A DNA stretch of 64,000 nt from Rutpela maculata. Taxonomy: Eukaryota; Arthropoda; Insecta; Coleoptera; Cerambycidae. Below the pieces are notes generated by a model that did not search any database, had not been told where the DNA came from, and worked only from the letters and a program-made list of their open reading frames with translations. The position numbers were made by a program, and so were the translations under genes. The stretch spans positions 184,326,301 through 184,390,300 of the forward strand of contig OW386285.2 of NCBI GenBank assembly GCA_936432065.2, read 5' to 3'. Of the stretch, positions 1 through 11,402 are shown in pieces (the stretch's first letter is position 1; every line of letters starts with the position of its first letter).

Positions 1-315
1 ATCGAACGCCATTAAACTTATGCAGTTATAAGTCCTCATGAATGTGTTTGAGTACGTGAATCTCCGCGATACAAGAACTTTAAAGCTAAGTAGTCTCTAG
101 CGAAACTAAATTCATTTAGTAAAACTTTTTTAAGTTAATATCAGTCAGCCGTAATTATAAATTACAAATAGTCTCAGACTTTTCTAAAAAGCTCGCATTT
201 TGATTCTGAGAAGGTATGCATGAATCTTTTCTACCTAATCGATCGTTAGCGTGAGCGCTCTCGCTTGTATGGTCTGAAAGTCATTACCTTGATTGGGGAA
301 GGCACGATTCTTATC
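1..315 (+). repeat. Left part of ~845 bp dispersed repeat, copy A
   Basis: From about base 3 this segment is nearly identical to 21960-22205 plus 26568-26640. The repeat resumes at 5011 after an inserted LINE. Its left boundary lies at or beyond the window start. No ORF is supported. See copy B at 21957-27172 for the uninterrupted junctions. Confidence 0.85.
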
Positions 316-725
316 AGAGTTTAAAGTTGTGTGTGTATCATAAGTGTCCTCTGAAATCTGGTTGAATTACTGCCATACCTAAGTGTTTTTAAAATGCAAC
401 TTATATACAGTGTTAAAGCTATAGTTTTCGGCTATCCTTAGAATATAATTTCTATCCAATTACACAACTATTAGGATTACCAATTAAAGAAATAGTCCAT
501 TGTCTGCTGATTTACTTCATATAAATTGTTGGATAAAAACAAGGACTTGCAAATATAAAAGAGTAAAAAAACTTATCTAGTCTTAAATAAAAACAACTCT
601 TCAAATTCTTTATACCAGGCCAGGACTTCATCATTTCTAACTAATAAGTAAAATTAAATCAAGCATTATGACTACTGTACAGGGCCGGCTTTAAAATTCT
701 TTAAACTTCTTTAAAGTTTGTGACA

Positions 726-1906
726 ATGTCTTGTTCCAAGTGCAAGTCTTCAGATTCCAAGGAAGAACCTCTGATATCCTGTGATAAATGTAAGAGGAAA
801 CTTTGCCAAACTTGTGCAAAACTCTCTAGTACTGAATATAGAGCTGCTAGTTTAAAATCAGGAAGAATACTACTGTTTTTTTGTCTTAACTGCAGACCAT
901 CTGTGGATCTAAATCAATCTGATAATGGAAAACTCCAAGTAATACAAAATGACCTACTTATATTGAACAAAAAATTTACTGATTTTTCAATAATTACCTC
1001 TCAGCTGTTAGAAAAAGTAAATGAAAACAACAGTAACAGTAGTAAATTATTTAATTCAATTCAAAAAGAATTTCAGCAACTAAAAGATGACCTACAACAA
1101 AATATTGAGAGAACGAAACAAGAGGTTATAATTATAAAAGAGACAAATAAAGATATGATTAGATTACTTTCTAATCCAGCACCTGCACCAAAACCATATA
1201 GTGAGGTAGTAAGTCATGCTACTTCTCAAAGGAAATATCCAATTCCCCCCCACCTAATAAAGCATTTGTTGGAATGACAGAAAAACCTAACATTCAAAAA
1301 TCCAAGCAAAAGCCGATGCAACATAACAGTACTTCGGCTGGTTCTAACGATTTGCACATACCTGACAAAACTTCCCACAACAGTTATCAAAAAAACCAGG
1401 ATACTGTCCCTGATGGTTTTACTGAATTAAGATTCCAACGACGTCATCAGAAAAAATACCAACTTGGCACCAATACATCTTCTGATACAAATGTAAGCGG
1501 TTTTGTAGGAAAGGAACCTGCTCAAACTTCCAGTGAGAACCAAAAGAAGAAAATATGGCTTTTCGTTTCTCGGGCAAAAGGAAATGTCACAGAAGAAAAA
1601 GTAAAAAAATATATTCACGTGAAGACTAAGGCTGACATTACAGACATTTCGGTTAAACTTCTTAAAACATATTATCAAAAGGAAGACAACAATTGCTTTT
1701 TGAATGGAGTTGATCCTACTTTTCAAGAATTGGTGTACCAACAAAATTTTTGGCCTCGTGGTGTAGCTTTCCAAAGATTCAATTTTAAGAAAGGCCAACA
1801 TTTTTTTTTCTTGATAACCCTCGTCAAAGGATTACGGGGCTTGATAACAGCTCTTTCAACACTGAAAACTCGGTTTTTACGTGAATTCACAGGAATGTCC
1901 AACTAA
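726..1906 (+). pseudogene. LINE ORF1 with PHD-like zinc finger, frameshifted
   Basis: ORF1 proteins of CR1-like LINEs bind the element RNA. Reading from the ATG at 726, the N-terminus has paired cysteines (SCSKCKSS, SCDKCKRKLCQTC) and a later FFCLNC, spaced like a PHD/treble-clef finger, followed by a coiled-coil-prone Asn/Lys/Glu-rich stretch. The frame ends at 1277 and continues in another frame from 1274 to 1906. The switch lies just after a run of seven C residues at 1245-1251, a likely indel site. The C-terminal part has the family pattern NCFLNGV...FWPRGVAFQRF, which recurs at 25445-26567 and 15590-15883. It overlaps the ORF2 frame by about 26 bases. Confidence 0.85.
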
Positions 1907-4784
1907 AATCACTTCTGATGACTTTCAAGATCAAGTAGTTTTTTCATCAATATTTCATATCAATATTCAGGGTCTTTCGAATAAATTAGACGAGCTAGAA
2001 TTGTTTCTTCACAATGATAAAATGCATATTGTCTGTATAACTGAACATTGGTTCGTAAGTTGTGATCTGAAATGTATAGCGATCCCAAATTACAGGCTTA
2101 TTTCACACTTTTCAAGAAAACACCATATCCATGGTGGTTCAGCTATTTTTATCAAAAACGATATTACTTGCGAGGAGATAACCTTTTTTTTAAATAGTTT
2201 TTCAATCGAATGTTACTTTGAGATATGTAGTGCCAAGTACGTAATCGGTGAGTTGGAAATTCTTGTAATTTGTATATATAGACCGGGAGACACAAATATG
2301 ACCATTTTTGAGGAACGCCTTACATCTGTACTTACTTATGCCATTAATAAGTTCAGCATTATTGTTTTAACGGGAGACTTTAATATTCCCTTTAACAAAC
2401 CAGAAGAAGCTAACACCAAAATTTTTAGCGACATAATTGATTCCTTTCACTTGAATATAACTTGCAATCAGCCAACTCGTATCTTTATTAACAAAAATGG
2501 TGCAAAATCTATTAGTACAATAGATTACATGATTACAAATGTTCCTCCGGACCACTGTGAGTGCCCAATTGTTAACCCAAACTTGAGCGATCACAGTGGA
2601 CACAGATTATCCTTAAAAGTAACTACGCCTATAAAAGTCAAAACTCTACTCTCTTCTATAAAAATGCGTGTTTTAAATCAGAATAATTTAAATACTTTAT
2701 CATGGCACTTAAACAAAACTGATTGGTCAGACCTTTTCGCATATGGTGATGTAAACAAAGCTTGTGAGGTCTTCTTAAATACTATTCGTTGGTGTCTCGA
2801 TGTTAGCTGTCCCTTGAGAGACATAAGATTAACTAATAATAAACCTAATAAATGGTATACTACAGAAATCGCCTTACTTCAAGACCACCTTAACAATTTG
2901 CATCATTTCATGCTAACTTCCAACTCACTTGTAATTAAAGCTCAATACACTCTTTGCAAAAAATACCTAAAATCAGAGATTAAAAAATCTAAAAAGGCAT
3001 ATTATAATAGCAGACTTGAATGTTCTGACAACAAAATTAAAGAATCGTGGAGAATTATTAATGAAAACTTGGGCAGAAACCAAAAGCGTAAGACGGATTT
3101 TTCACTTAACGTGAACGGTGTGCATATTACTAATAATAAGGAGATCAGTAATGTTTTTGCAGATCATTTTTCAACCGCATGCAACAATATGGTTGCAAGT
3201 CACTTTCACACTAACTTATCAGCTTCCTGTACTGTTGCACGACATATACAAAATACTATTTTTGTTCCTTACATAACTGAAATTGATGTTGCCAATATAC
3301 TAATTAATATTAAAAACAAAAAGTCGTCAGGTTTTGATGAAATTTCTCCCAAACTATTGAAGTCTGTCTCAAAATTTATTATACCTCCTTTAGCACACTT
3401 AATAAACCTTTCATTGGAAAAGGGTAAATTTCCTGATTTATTTAAATTAGCCATGGTGTTTCCGCTATACAAAAAGGGCGAAGTCACAAATATTGATAAC
3501 TACAGACAAATATCTTTGCTATCTGAATTTTCAAAAATTCTAGAAAGATGTGTGTATAACATAATAACTGACTTCAATGACAAATACAACATTTTAACAA
3601 TTAGCCAGCATGGATTCTGTAAAGAGAAATCCACGAAAATCAGCTATTAAATTATGTTTATGGGGAACTTGACAAAGGCAATTACGTTGTATCACATAAT
3701 GTTTGACTTATCTAAAGCCTTTGATAGTCTAAACAGGCATTTTGTCTTAAAAAAATTATACACCTTAGGCATTAGGGGAAATTTACTATACTGGATCGAA
3801 TCTTACCTAGAAAACCGCGAATTACTAGTAAAAATAAATAATGAATTGTCAGACAGATTTCCTGTTACTCTAGGGGTTCCTCAAGGATCGGTCTTGGGTC
3901 CGTTGATTTTTCTACTTTTTGTTAACGATTTACCTCACTTTATTAGTAAAGGTAGAGTCACTATGTTTGCAGACGATACCACAATAACGGTAGCCGGCAA
4001 ATCCCTTGAGGAAATTCAAATGAAAATTGTGGACACATTTAGTGAAATGGATTTCTGGTGCCATAAAAATTCTTTAATTCTGAATAAGCAAAAAACAGTA
4101 TGTATAAATTTTCATCTTCAAAAGACTATTCCTGACACTCTTATAAAGGAGTCCCATTATACCTTTGTAACTCATACTAAACTACTAGGCACCTGGCTTG
4201 ACTCTGATATGAGTTTCCGCAACCAAATCACACATGTATGTGGAAGGCTGAATAAGGCCTTTTACGCAATTCTACAGATGAAGTCGTTCTTAACTGTTGA
4301 GTGTACAATAAATCTTTATTATGCTTTTGCTTACTGCCATCTATCCTATAACATCATGTCTTGGGGTGCTTCCTCTGATCTCAGTAGAGTTTTGATTTCA
4401 CAAAAAAGAATATTAAGATTAATGTTTAATTTGGACTACCGGGCAAGTTGTCGTCAAGTCTTTAAAGAATATGCAATTTTAACCGTGCCATCTATATACA
4501 TTCTGAAATGTGTTTTGTTTACCAAGAGACACCTAATGGACTTTATACACCAATCCGATATTCACAACTACAACACAAGAAATATAAACCTGCGATTGCC
4601 TACATACAGAACAACTATGTTTCGTAAATCTCCACGCTACAACTGTATCATCCTCTATAATGCATTACCTGATGATATTAAATTATTAGGGAACTATACT
4701 ACTTTCAAAAAAGGTGTAAAATCTTTTTTAGAAGTAAACGCTTTCTACTCCGTTAAAGAATTCTTGTTTCCAGTAGGGAATTAA
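1881..4784 (+). pseudogene. LINE ORF2: APE endonuclease and reverse transcriptase, disrupted
   Basis: The first ~240 residues are an apurinic-like endonuclease with HINIQGLSNK, CITEHWF, GDFNIP, STIDY and SDHSGH motifs. A linker follows, then a reverse transcriptase with KKSSGFDEISPKLL, FDLSKAFDSLNRH, GVPQGSVLGPL and the catalytic FADD box (about 3966-3977), and a conserved C-terminal domain ending near FYSVKEFLF. No ATG is present near the start; the frame opens at 1866 and the first likely initiators are non-ATG or lie in ORF1. A TAA at 3648-3650 stops the frame inside the RT. Around 3625-3700 the similarity to the related ORF2 at 22625-25508 hops between frames, so there are at least two small compensating indels there. 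It is not functional as it stands. Confidence 0.9.
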
Positions 4785-5010
4785 GGCCTGCAACTTGGGT
4801 TTATATGTTTTATCACTTGTTTCTTATTTTATAATATAACTGAAATTTTTGTATTACTGATTATTTTAATGTAACTGTATTATTTAATGCTGTTTATATA
4901 TATATATATTTTTTTTTTCCTGTAATTTTTTGTACCGTTATTTTACGACTTGCCTTTTGTAACTTATGTTATGTAATTCGAGGTTAATAAATTATTCTAT
5001 TCTATTCTAT

Positions 5011-5540
5011 CTTGAGAATTTTGTATAACCAATTCTGTTAAATAAACGGATTCTTTGAACTATTGTTTCTTAATTGATATTGAGGCCTGTTGACGGTCTA
5101 TAATCCCTGGAACTTTCGTATAGAAAGCCGGATGTGTCGAGTTAATTCACATTAACGTTCGACCTTCTGGTTGCTTTACGGAGGTTTGATAGGGATTTTT
5201 TTATGCGTTTTTTGAGAAATAGATTCCGTCATTAACAGACCAAAATGTGGTTTCCACATACAAAAATTAATCCCTCCGCAGAGAAATTCTTCGGTTGGGA
5301 TTTTTTTATGCAAAAATTCAGGAAATTAAGAGGTACCTAAACCCCTAACGAGGGAATTCAGGTCCAGAGAGAGCGTTATTTCCGATCTGTGGTAGTGCAG
5401 CCTTGGTCCATTATTCGGCTATCGAAGTGCATCTTATCTCGAACCCGCCTGGGAGGTAGAAGAACGGGGTAATACGCGACTTGCGCCCCCTGAGAAATAA
5501 ATTGGTGTCGCGTCATTTTGACGCCTGGTAGTGCGTTCTT
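5011..5540 (+). repeat. Right part of ~845 bp dispersed repeat, copy A
   Basis: This continues the repeat of 1-315 and matches 26640-27170 closely. Similarity ends at GCGTTCTTCTA (about 5531-5541); beyond it copy A runs into GC-rich sequence and copy B into a 118 bp repeat unit. The segment includes AAATAAACGG and a TGGTGTCGCGTC motif (5503-5514), which resembles an LTR-retroelement primer binding site. That reading is speculative. Confidence 0.85.
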
Positions 5541-6113
5541 CTACATTCCCACCCCGGCTTCACCTCCTGCTGTCTTAACTTGGTCGGCTGATCCTACGGA
5601 CATACATCTTCTTGGAGGAGATCTCGGAAGAGAATCCCTCCTTTTAAAAGGGTCGAATAAAATCCCTACACCCTTATTTCCAGTTACATTTTTCTGCACA
5701 TCAGCCCGGTCTCCCACTGAATGTGCTGAGTAGTCGCTTGCTGTCGGTCGGGCGAGGCCTACTCGCGCACCCTCGACACCGACCGGAGGTGGAGATCCGA
5801 CCCCCTGTTCTGTAACCGAAATTCCTTTATCATTACCTTTTTCCATTGCAGTTTTTCTTCATGTGTTGGTTTTTACGACTTTCCTGTCAGTTCTTTTACA
5901 GAGGTTTTCTCCTCATAGGTCGGCCAGTCACAGCTACCACCCGACGTTCCCCTCACCGCTCACCTAAGACCTTACCGGCATGGATGACCCTGCTGCGAGC
6001 CTATAGCTCCCGCCGGCATTGCTCTCAGGATCCTCGCAATTACTTAAGCTTCTCCACCAGCGACGAGGTCTCACAGCTCCTCGGAGAAGAGTAGCAGTAG
6101 CAGTAGTAGTAGT
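5541..6113. other. GC-rich fragment ending in TAG/CAG triplets
   Basis: This is clearly more GC-rich than its flanks. Both strands have open frames of 70-100 codons (5541-5846 on -, 5846-6094 on +), but neither shows a domain I recognise. The + strand ends in GAGTAGCAGTAGCAGTAGTAG (6090-6112), like the simple tail of a retroelement. It may be the 3' part of a LINE or the leader of an LTR element joined to the repeat at its left. I cannot decide. Confidence 0.35.
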
Positions 6114-6126
6114 GTTTATTGGTGTG

Positions 6127-6245
6127 TTTTGATACAATTTAGATCATTACACAAGTCAAAAGTACATGTTTAAAAATTTTGTTATATAACAAAATTTTTA
6201 AACATGTACTTTTGATTTATGTAATGCTCTAAATTGTATCAAAAA
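6127..6245. repeat. ~119 bp near-perfect hairpin
   Basis: An inverted repeat is centred on GTTATATAAC (6181-6190). Each arm is about 59 bases, starting GATACAATTTAGA on the left; the arms match except for a small indel and one or two mismatches. It is MITE-like or a terminal hairpin of the adjacent fragment. No target duplication was identified. Confidence 0.85.
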
Positions 6246-6847
6246 TAAAATAGAAATTATTGTTGGTAAGGAAACTAATAAAGTATAAAATAATAAATAA
6301 ATCCCAGTTATAGCAGATGATCGATTCTGGGACTGCCCAAGTGCCATATCGCAACCAACAGATTTGACTTTACCCTATTTTCTCTTAACTGACAGCATAC
6401 ATTTTCACAGATTGTTGTCAACAGATAATGGTAATCGAATAATCTTGCAAATAAAGTGTTATTTCACGAATGTAATTCGTATGATTAATTGCAAAAATAT
6501 ATAGCAGCATTTTCCATGTGAGTGTAGATGTAAATCATAACCACAGTTTCTGTCGGCTTTGATTGAATCTAATAAAATTTCAATTATCTCGCAGTAATTA
6601 TTGTAGTATTTAAAAGTTTCGTTGCAGGCACTCATATTACGCAGAAAATTGTTAAAATTCAAAAAAAAAAATCACCAATAGTATCCGAACAATTAGTTAT
6701 TTTTTCAATGACAGTTTTATGATCTTTATCATTATAATTACTTCTCTCATCTCTTGTACCACCGTGTGAAAGCTTGTAAACCATAAAAAATGTATAGTTA
6801 TTTATAAGTTTGAAATAGGAATTTTAAGTTATACTCTTCTTTTCTAG
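6246..6847 (+). other. Non-coding sequence, inferred intron upstream of the PKN exon
   Basis: AT-rich DNA with no ORF or repeat I can support. It ends in a pyrimidine-rich stretch and TTTCTAG (6841-6847), the 3' splice site of the HR1 exon. Confidence 0.6.
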
Positions 6848-7069
6848 TTAAAACATGACGTTGATTCTATATCACGTGGATCTATGCACGATCTCCTTGG
6901 CAATGGAGAGTTGTCGCATAAAGAGTTAGAACCTCTTTTAGAAGACAGAATTGAAGACTTGAAGCATAGATTAAGGGTGGAGGCAGCAGTGGTAGAAGGA
7001 GCCAAGAATGTAATAAAACTACTGCAAAACGGAAGCAGAGACAAAAGCGATAAAAAGGCGTTATTAGAG
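6848..7069 (+). CDS. Pkn: Protein kinase N (PKN) internal exon encoding third HR1 repeat
   Basis: PKN is a Rho/Rac-activated Ser/Thr kinase; its N-terminal HR1 repeats are antiparallel coiled coils that bind Rho-family GTPases. The 222-base exon is open throughout (74 codons). It carries LEDRIEDLKHRLRVEAAVVE and then EGAKNVIKLLQ, followed by DKKALLE, the pattern of the third HR1 repeat (HR1c) in animal PKNs. A polypyrimidine tract with TTTCTAG lies directly upstream and a GTAGGA donor directly downstream (7070), after a complete codon. Read-through past the donor gives unrelated residues, which supports the boundary. Neither the earlier HR1 repeats nor the C2 and kinase domains are visible in the window, so neighbouring exons are separated by long repeat-filled introns. 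The alternative is a processed or duplicated fragment, which is less likely given the splice sites. The symbol is by homology. Confidence 0.85.
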
Positions 7070-7685
7070 GTAGGAAAATTATGTATTAATACTTATGCAG
7101 TGCAGAAAACTAACAAATTTCAGAAAATTAAAGATGTTTGGGCGTTTTCTAACTGTCCTAAGCATATCCTGACAAGGAAATACTTTATTAAATAAAATGG
7201 GTCTGCAGTGGTGCTTGATGATATTAAATAGAATAAATGTTAAGAACACTTGGTATTATTGTTTTTATTCAGATTTCTCTGACATATGATTCGGTCTTGC
7301 GACCATTATCAATGAGTTATAATACCCTAATCACACACGATGTCCACTGGACGTCCGTTTTATGTCCATTTAATGTACTGACGTCCGTGGATATAAATTG
7401 GACATCCACCGGACGTCTATCATCCGCAACGGACGTCTCCTCTGGATGACTAATTTAAGTACGGCAAGTACACACATTTTAGGTCCATACAGGGACAGCA
7501 ATAGGACGTTCATTTAATATTCACTGATTTAAATATTCGTATAATCGTTTGCAGATTAGGTTATGTAATGTTTGACAGGAGTATAAAATTTTCTGTCAAC
7601 AAAAGTTTTAAATTAAACCAATTAAATAGACATAAATATTGTTAAGTGTTATTAAACAAAGTACTAAGAACAGATAGTCTAGGAA
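7070..7685 (+). other. Inferred PKN intron with GACGTC-rich cluster
   Basis: The segment starts with the splice donor GTAGGA. Between about 7338 and 7446 there is a cluster of GGACGTCC/GACGTC-like words and diverged forms (GATGTCC, GGACATCC), at least four exact GACGTC cores in ~110 bp. No other gene or repeat is supported. Confidence 0.5.
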
Positions 7686-7888
7686 TTTTTTTTTATTTAT
7701 TTATTCATATAAACGGGCGAACCCATTAGTACAGACAATGAGTAATAATGAAGGAAGAGTGACAACAATAAAATGACAAGGATAGACTAACATATAGCTA
7801 AAATACATGGTAGATTGGTAGATATACATGAATGATAAAACAGAGTTAAACACTAATAAAAATTTACACTAAAGTGAATGGTAATAAT

Positions 7889-10800
7889 TTAATGAATAGA
7901 TTGATGAAGTTGATGTTTAAAAGTTCTAAGATTTGCATTGAAAAAATCAATATTTTCGAACTGGTTCGCTAACCGAAGTATACGCGGTAAACAAGAATTA
8001 TATGCATAATTTGTCCTGAAGAAGGGCACGAAAAAAGTAATATTTTGTCTTGTATTTCGAGGAGGAACGTAAAAATTTATCTGCGATAATAATTCAGGAC
8101 AGTTACATTTAGAATTTATAATATTAAAAAGCAATATCAGGTCTTTATGCTGGCGGCGTATATCAAGAGAGTCAATGTTTAAAAGTGATTCAAGATCAGA
8201 ATAGTCATCAATAAAAATATTTAACTTGAAGGCAACATGTCTCAAAAATTTATGTTGAACTGACTCAATCTTTCGTACATAAATATTGTAATGTGGTGAC
8301 CAGAGTGAGGAACAATACTCTAGGTGTGGTCTCACAAGTGAGCAATATAAAATCTTAAGAGTCTGTACGTTGGAAAAATCGGTAGTTGTGCGTTTGACAA
8401 ATCCCAGTAATTTTAATGCTTTGTTAGTTACAGCAGAAATATGAGCCTGAAAATTGAGGGTTGGGTCAAGTAAGACACCCAAATCTTTAATTACTTGTAC
8501 ATCATCTAAAAGATTGCCGTTAATTTGATAATTAAAAATATTAGGGTCCCTGTTACGGTAAAATCTCATTGTATGACACTTATCGATATTTAATGTCATA
8601 CCATTAACCGAACACCAGTTATCAAGAGTATCTAAATCAGCTTGCATATGTAAGGCATCATTTTCAGACCGGATTATAGAAAACACTTTGAGGTCATCAG
8701 CGAATAGAAGAATTTTTTCAAAAGAAAAACAGTATTTGATGTCGTTAATAAATAAGTTAAACAACAATGGTCCCAAATGTGACCCTTGTGGCACACCGGA
8801 AGTGACTGAAATTTCATTAGAAAGAACATTTTTGATACGAACAATCTGTTTTCTCTCAGTAAGATAATCTTTTAACCAGTCGATAATTGAACCACTTATA
8901 CCATAGTATTCAAGCTTGGCCAGTAAAACACTATGGTTTACCCTGTCGAACGCCTTGGAGAAATCAGTATAGATTGCATCAACCTGATAACCGCTCTCCA
9001 AGGCCCCCGACAGATAGCTAACATAGGTCACCAGGCCGAGTTCAGTAGACCTACCAGCAAAAAATCCAAATTGTTCATCAATGATCTCATTATGAAACTT
9101 CACGGTTAAGTAATCAGTAACTAAGCTTTCGAATAGTTTAGGTATAGTGCTAAAGACTGTTATAGGACGATAATTTCTAATATCTGATTTATTGCCTGAC
9201 TTGTATATAGGTGTGATATAACTGAGTTTCCAGTAGACAGGGAATTGACCAGAGAGTAAAGACTGATTGAATATGTAACAGAGAGGCCTTGCCAAAATAA
9301 AGCTACAATGTTTAAGTATGCTTGGTGGAATAGCGTCAGGCCCTGGCCCCTTATTTGCATTTAATGTACTTAACTTTATGTATATATCAGACATTGAGAT
9401 ATGATAATTTGTTATATTAGTGTTAGAGGCACAAGACTGTTTGGGTAAATCGCATGTACTCGTGGAATAAACTGAAGCAAAGTATTCAGCAAATAAGTTT
9501 GCTATTACTGGGATTGAGTTTGTTTGATTGTTATCCAAAAACATTTCATTGGGTAATCGATTTTCAGATCTTTTCAAATTGACAAATTTCCAAAAAGATT
9601 TTATATTACTCTGTATGGAAGACTCCATAAAGCTTATGAAGTTCGTATAACATTGTTGCGAGAGAATTTTGCATCTGGATCTCAAAGTACTAAAATCATT
9701 ATAGTTTTCAGGGCTGTTGCAAATCTTATACTTTTTGTGCTCCTTTTTCTTTAAAACAATCAAATTTATCAATTCAGGAGAAAACCACGGAGGAAATTTA
9801 CTAGCTGATGATTTTTTTATAGGAACATATAACTCAAAAACACAGTAAAGAGCATCATAAAAGATATTCATCATAGAGTCTAATGATTTATCACTTAATA
9901 AGTCATCCCATGGGATGGCACCTAAACATTCACAAATAGCGGCATAATTTGCATTCTTGAAATCATAATAGTACTCTTGAGCAGGATGGCTATTAGACGA
10001 TTGATTGACCAGTTTTATAGTAGTTAGTAAGGGGGGGGTGATTTAAATCAAGTGGAACTAAGTAGTCATCTGCATATTTTACTGGAAGTTCGTCATGAGA
10101 GAGAATCAAGTCTAACAAAACACCTCTATCGTTGCGGACAACGTTGGCTTGGAATAAATTGTGATAAGAGCATATATTAGACAAAATTTCGATCGCTTCA
10201 ATTTCATGTAATGGTGCAGTTGGTGTAGCACTTCCTGTGGAGGATAAGTTTTCTTTATCCAAAGTACAGTTGGGTAAGTTAAAGTCGCCAAATAGGTGCA
10301 CTTTGGTATTAGGAAATCTTTCCATTATAGAGTCAATATCATCGCTGTACGTACGATAAGCATTTAGGGACGATCTCGGGGGTAGGTATATAACTCCAAT
10401 AATATGTTTATTGCCTCTACCTAGGGAGACAAATAATTCTTCAAGAGATTGAGACGATTCTAGCTGAGAACTGCATATGGATTTGTGTATGGCAATAAGT
10501 ACACCGCCTCCCCTATTGTAGATACTGGTTGTAGTTGACCGATCTTTTCTATATTTATTTATTTATTTATTTATTTATATATTTATTTATATATATAATC
10601 ACTTGAGCTGTTACAATACAGATGTGAACGTCAATAAGATAAAAAAAATACAAAATTTAGTTTACAAGGTGAGACAATAAGTAGTAAATATAAAACACAA
10701 TAAACAAAACATATGACAAATACAGATTAAAATTCTTTGTATGAATATAAACATTTCTCAAGTAAAAATTGTTTGAGACTAGATTTGTATTTATTAAAAT

Positions 10801-11071
10801 TGTTGACATCTTTTATCTCACTAGGTAATTTGTTGTAAAAACTAATACCAGAGTAATAAGGTGATTTTTCAAAATGAGACGTATTATAAATCATATAATT
10901 GTGTAAACCGATTTCGCTGTCTGAGATGTCCGAGGTTAACCATGTTTCTGTCAGGACAATGACATCATAGGAGGAGGTTAAAACACTGCGTTGGAGTAAA
11001 GGAAGTTTAGTCCGCAAACCACAAACGTTCTGGTAAGAAATTAGTAGATCGCCTTCAGTGTTTTGTTCCAT
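7889..11071 (-). pseudogene. Jockey-like ORF2: endonuclease and reverse transcriptase, broken
   Basis: The protein starts at the ATG near 11071 with the endonuclease motifs SYQNVCGLRTK and VLTETWL. It is interrupted by the nested fragment (10553-10890), then resumes with NRGGGVLIAI and GDFNLP. A run of eight G at 10031-10038 coincides with a frame change. From about 10000 down to 7889 the frame is open: GPGPDAIPPSIL, YTDFSKAFDRVNH, GVPQGSHLGPL, FADDLKVF (catalytic box), then the C-terminal domain to QLHQSIH. There is no RNase H. Outside the nested insert the only visible break is the G-run, so the copy is not very old. Confidence 0.9.
10553..10890 (-). mobile_element. Nested 5'-truncated LINE 3' fragment
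   Basis: An (AAAT)n tail at about 10553-10595 is followed on the minus strand by 3' UTR and the last ~50 codons of a LINE ORF2 (SPYYSGISFYNKLPSEIKDV to LYSYKEF, stop near 10727). It sits between host endonuclease residues that would otherwise join in frame (NYMIY to RKDRS). AT-rich junctions hide the exact target duplication. Confidence 0.85.
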
Positions 11072-11101
11072 GGGAGTATTCTTCCTTTGAGAATATAACT
11101 G

Positions 11102-11217
11102 CTATGCACTTTTTGTTTTCTTAGATTCAATTTCCAAAATTCGTTTGTAGCAAGGACAGTTTGTGTCAGATGCTGAATGGTCGATTTTTAATGATTTTTT
11201 TACTTTCTTATTTGTTT
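11102..11217 (-). pseudogene. Jockey-like ORF1 C-terminal remnant
   Basis: An open minus-strand frame ends at the TAG at 11102-11104, 31 bases before the ORF2 ATG. It reads a Lys-rich stretch, then DHSASDTNCPCYKRILEIES, consistent with the last zinc-knuckle cysteines of a Jockey-type Gag-like ORF1. The 5' side is lost at the MITE boundary. Confidence 0.65.
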
Positions 11218-11402
11218 AGCGTGGAAACTCGACGACGAGTGGTTACCGTCTGCCAGTCGGTAATCGAAGAGACCATATAAATACAAAATTTTTTCTCTCT
11301 GGAACTTTTTGGTACGGTGGGGAGATAGGGAGGGGGGACATTTATTTTTAAATCAAATGATTATCGATATCTGTCCTCATAGGTAGTTAGCATATGTACT
11401 TC

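Larger units (their letters stand above)
316..5010 (+). mobile_element. CR1-like non-LTR retrotransposon with PHD-type ORF1
   Basis: This LINE carries a ~400 bp 5' leader, ORF1 with a Cys-rich PHD-like finger, ORF2 with APE endonuclease and reverse transcriptase, and an AT-rich 3' UTR ending in TTCTA repeats (about 4993-5010). Its ends are fixed by comparison with copy B of the host repeat, where ATTCTTATC runs straight into TTGAGAATT (26630-26650). Any target duplication is at most about 4 bp (TATC) and merges with the tail. It may be full length, but both ORFs are broken. It is related to, but not the same as, the LINE at 22206-26567. Confidence 0.9.
7686..11217 (-). mobile_element. Jockey-like LINE, 5'-truncated, with nested LINE tail
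   Basis: The 3' end on the minus strand has an (AATA)n/poly-A tail at 7686-7705. It contains ORF2 (7889-11071) and the last ~38 codons of ORF1 (11102-11217), whose Cys/His-rich end looks like the last part of a zinc-knuckle domain. Further ORF1 sequence is cut off at 11217, where a TA-flanked palindromic MITE begins. A separate LINE 3' fragment sits inside the endonuclease at about 10553-10890. Confidence 0.9.

Noticed and set aside
7070..7195. Extension of the HR1 reading frame to a stop at 7195
   Set aside because: Residues after DKKALLE do not resemble PKN, and a consensus donor (GAG then GTAGGA) lies exactly at the change, so this is intron.
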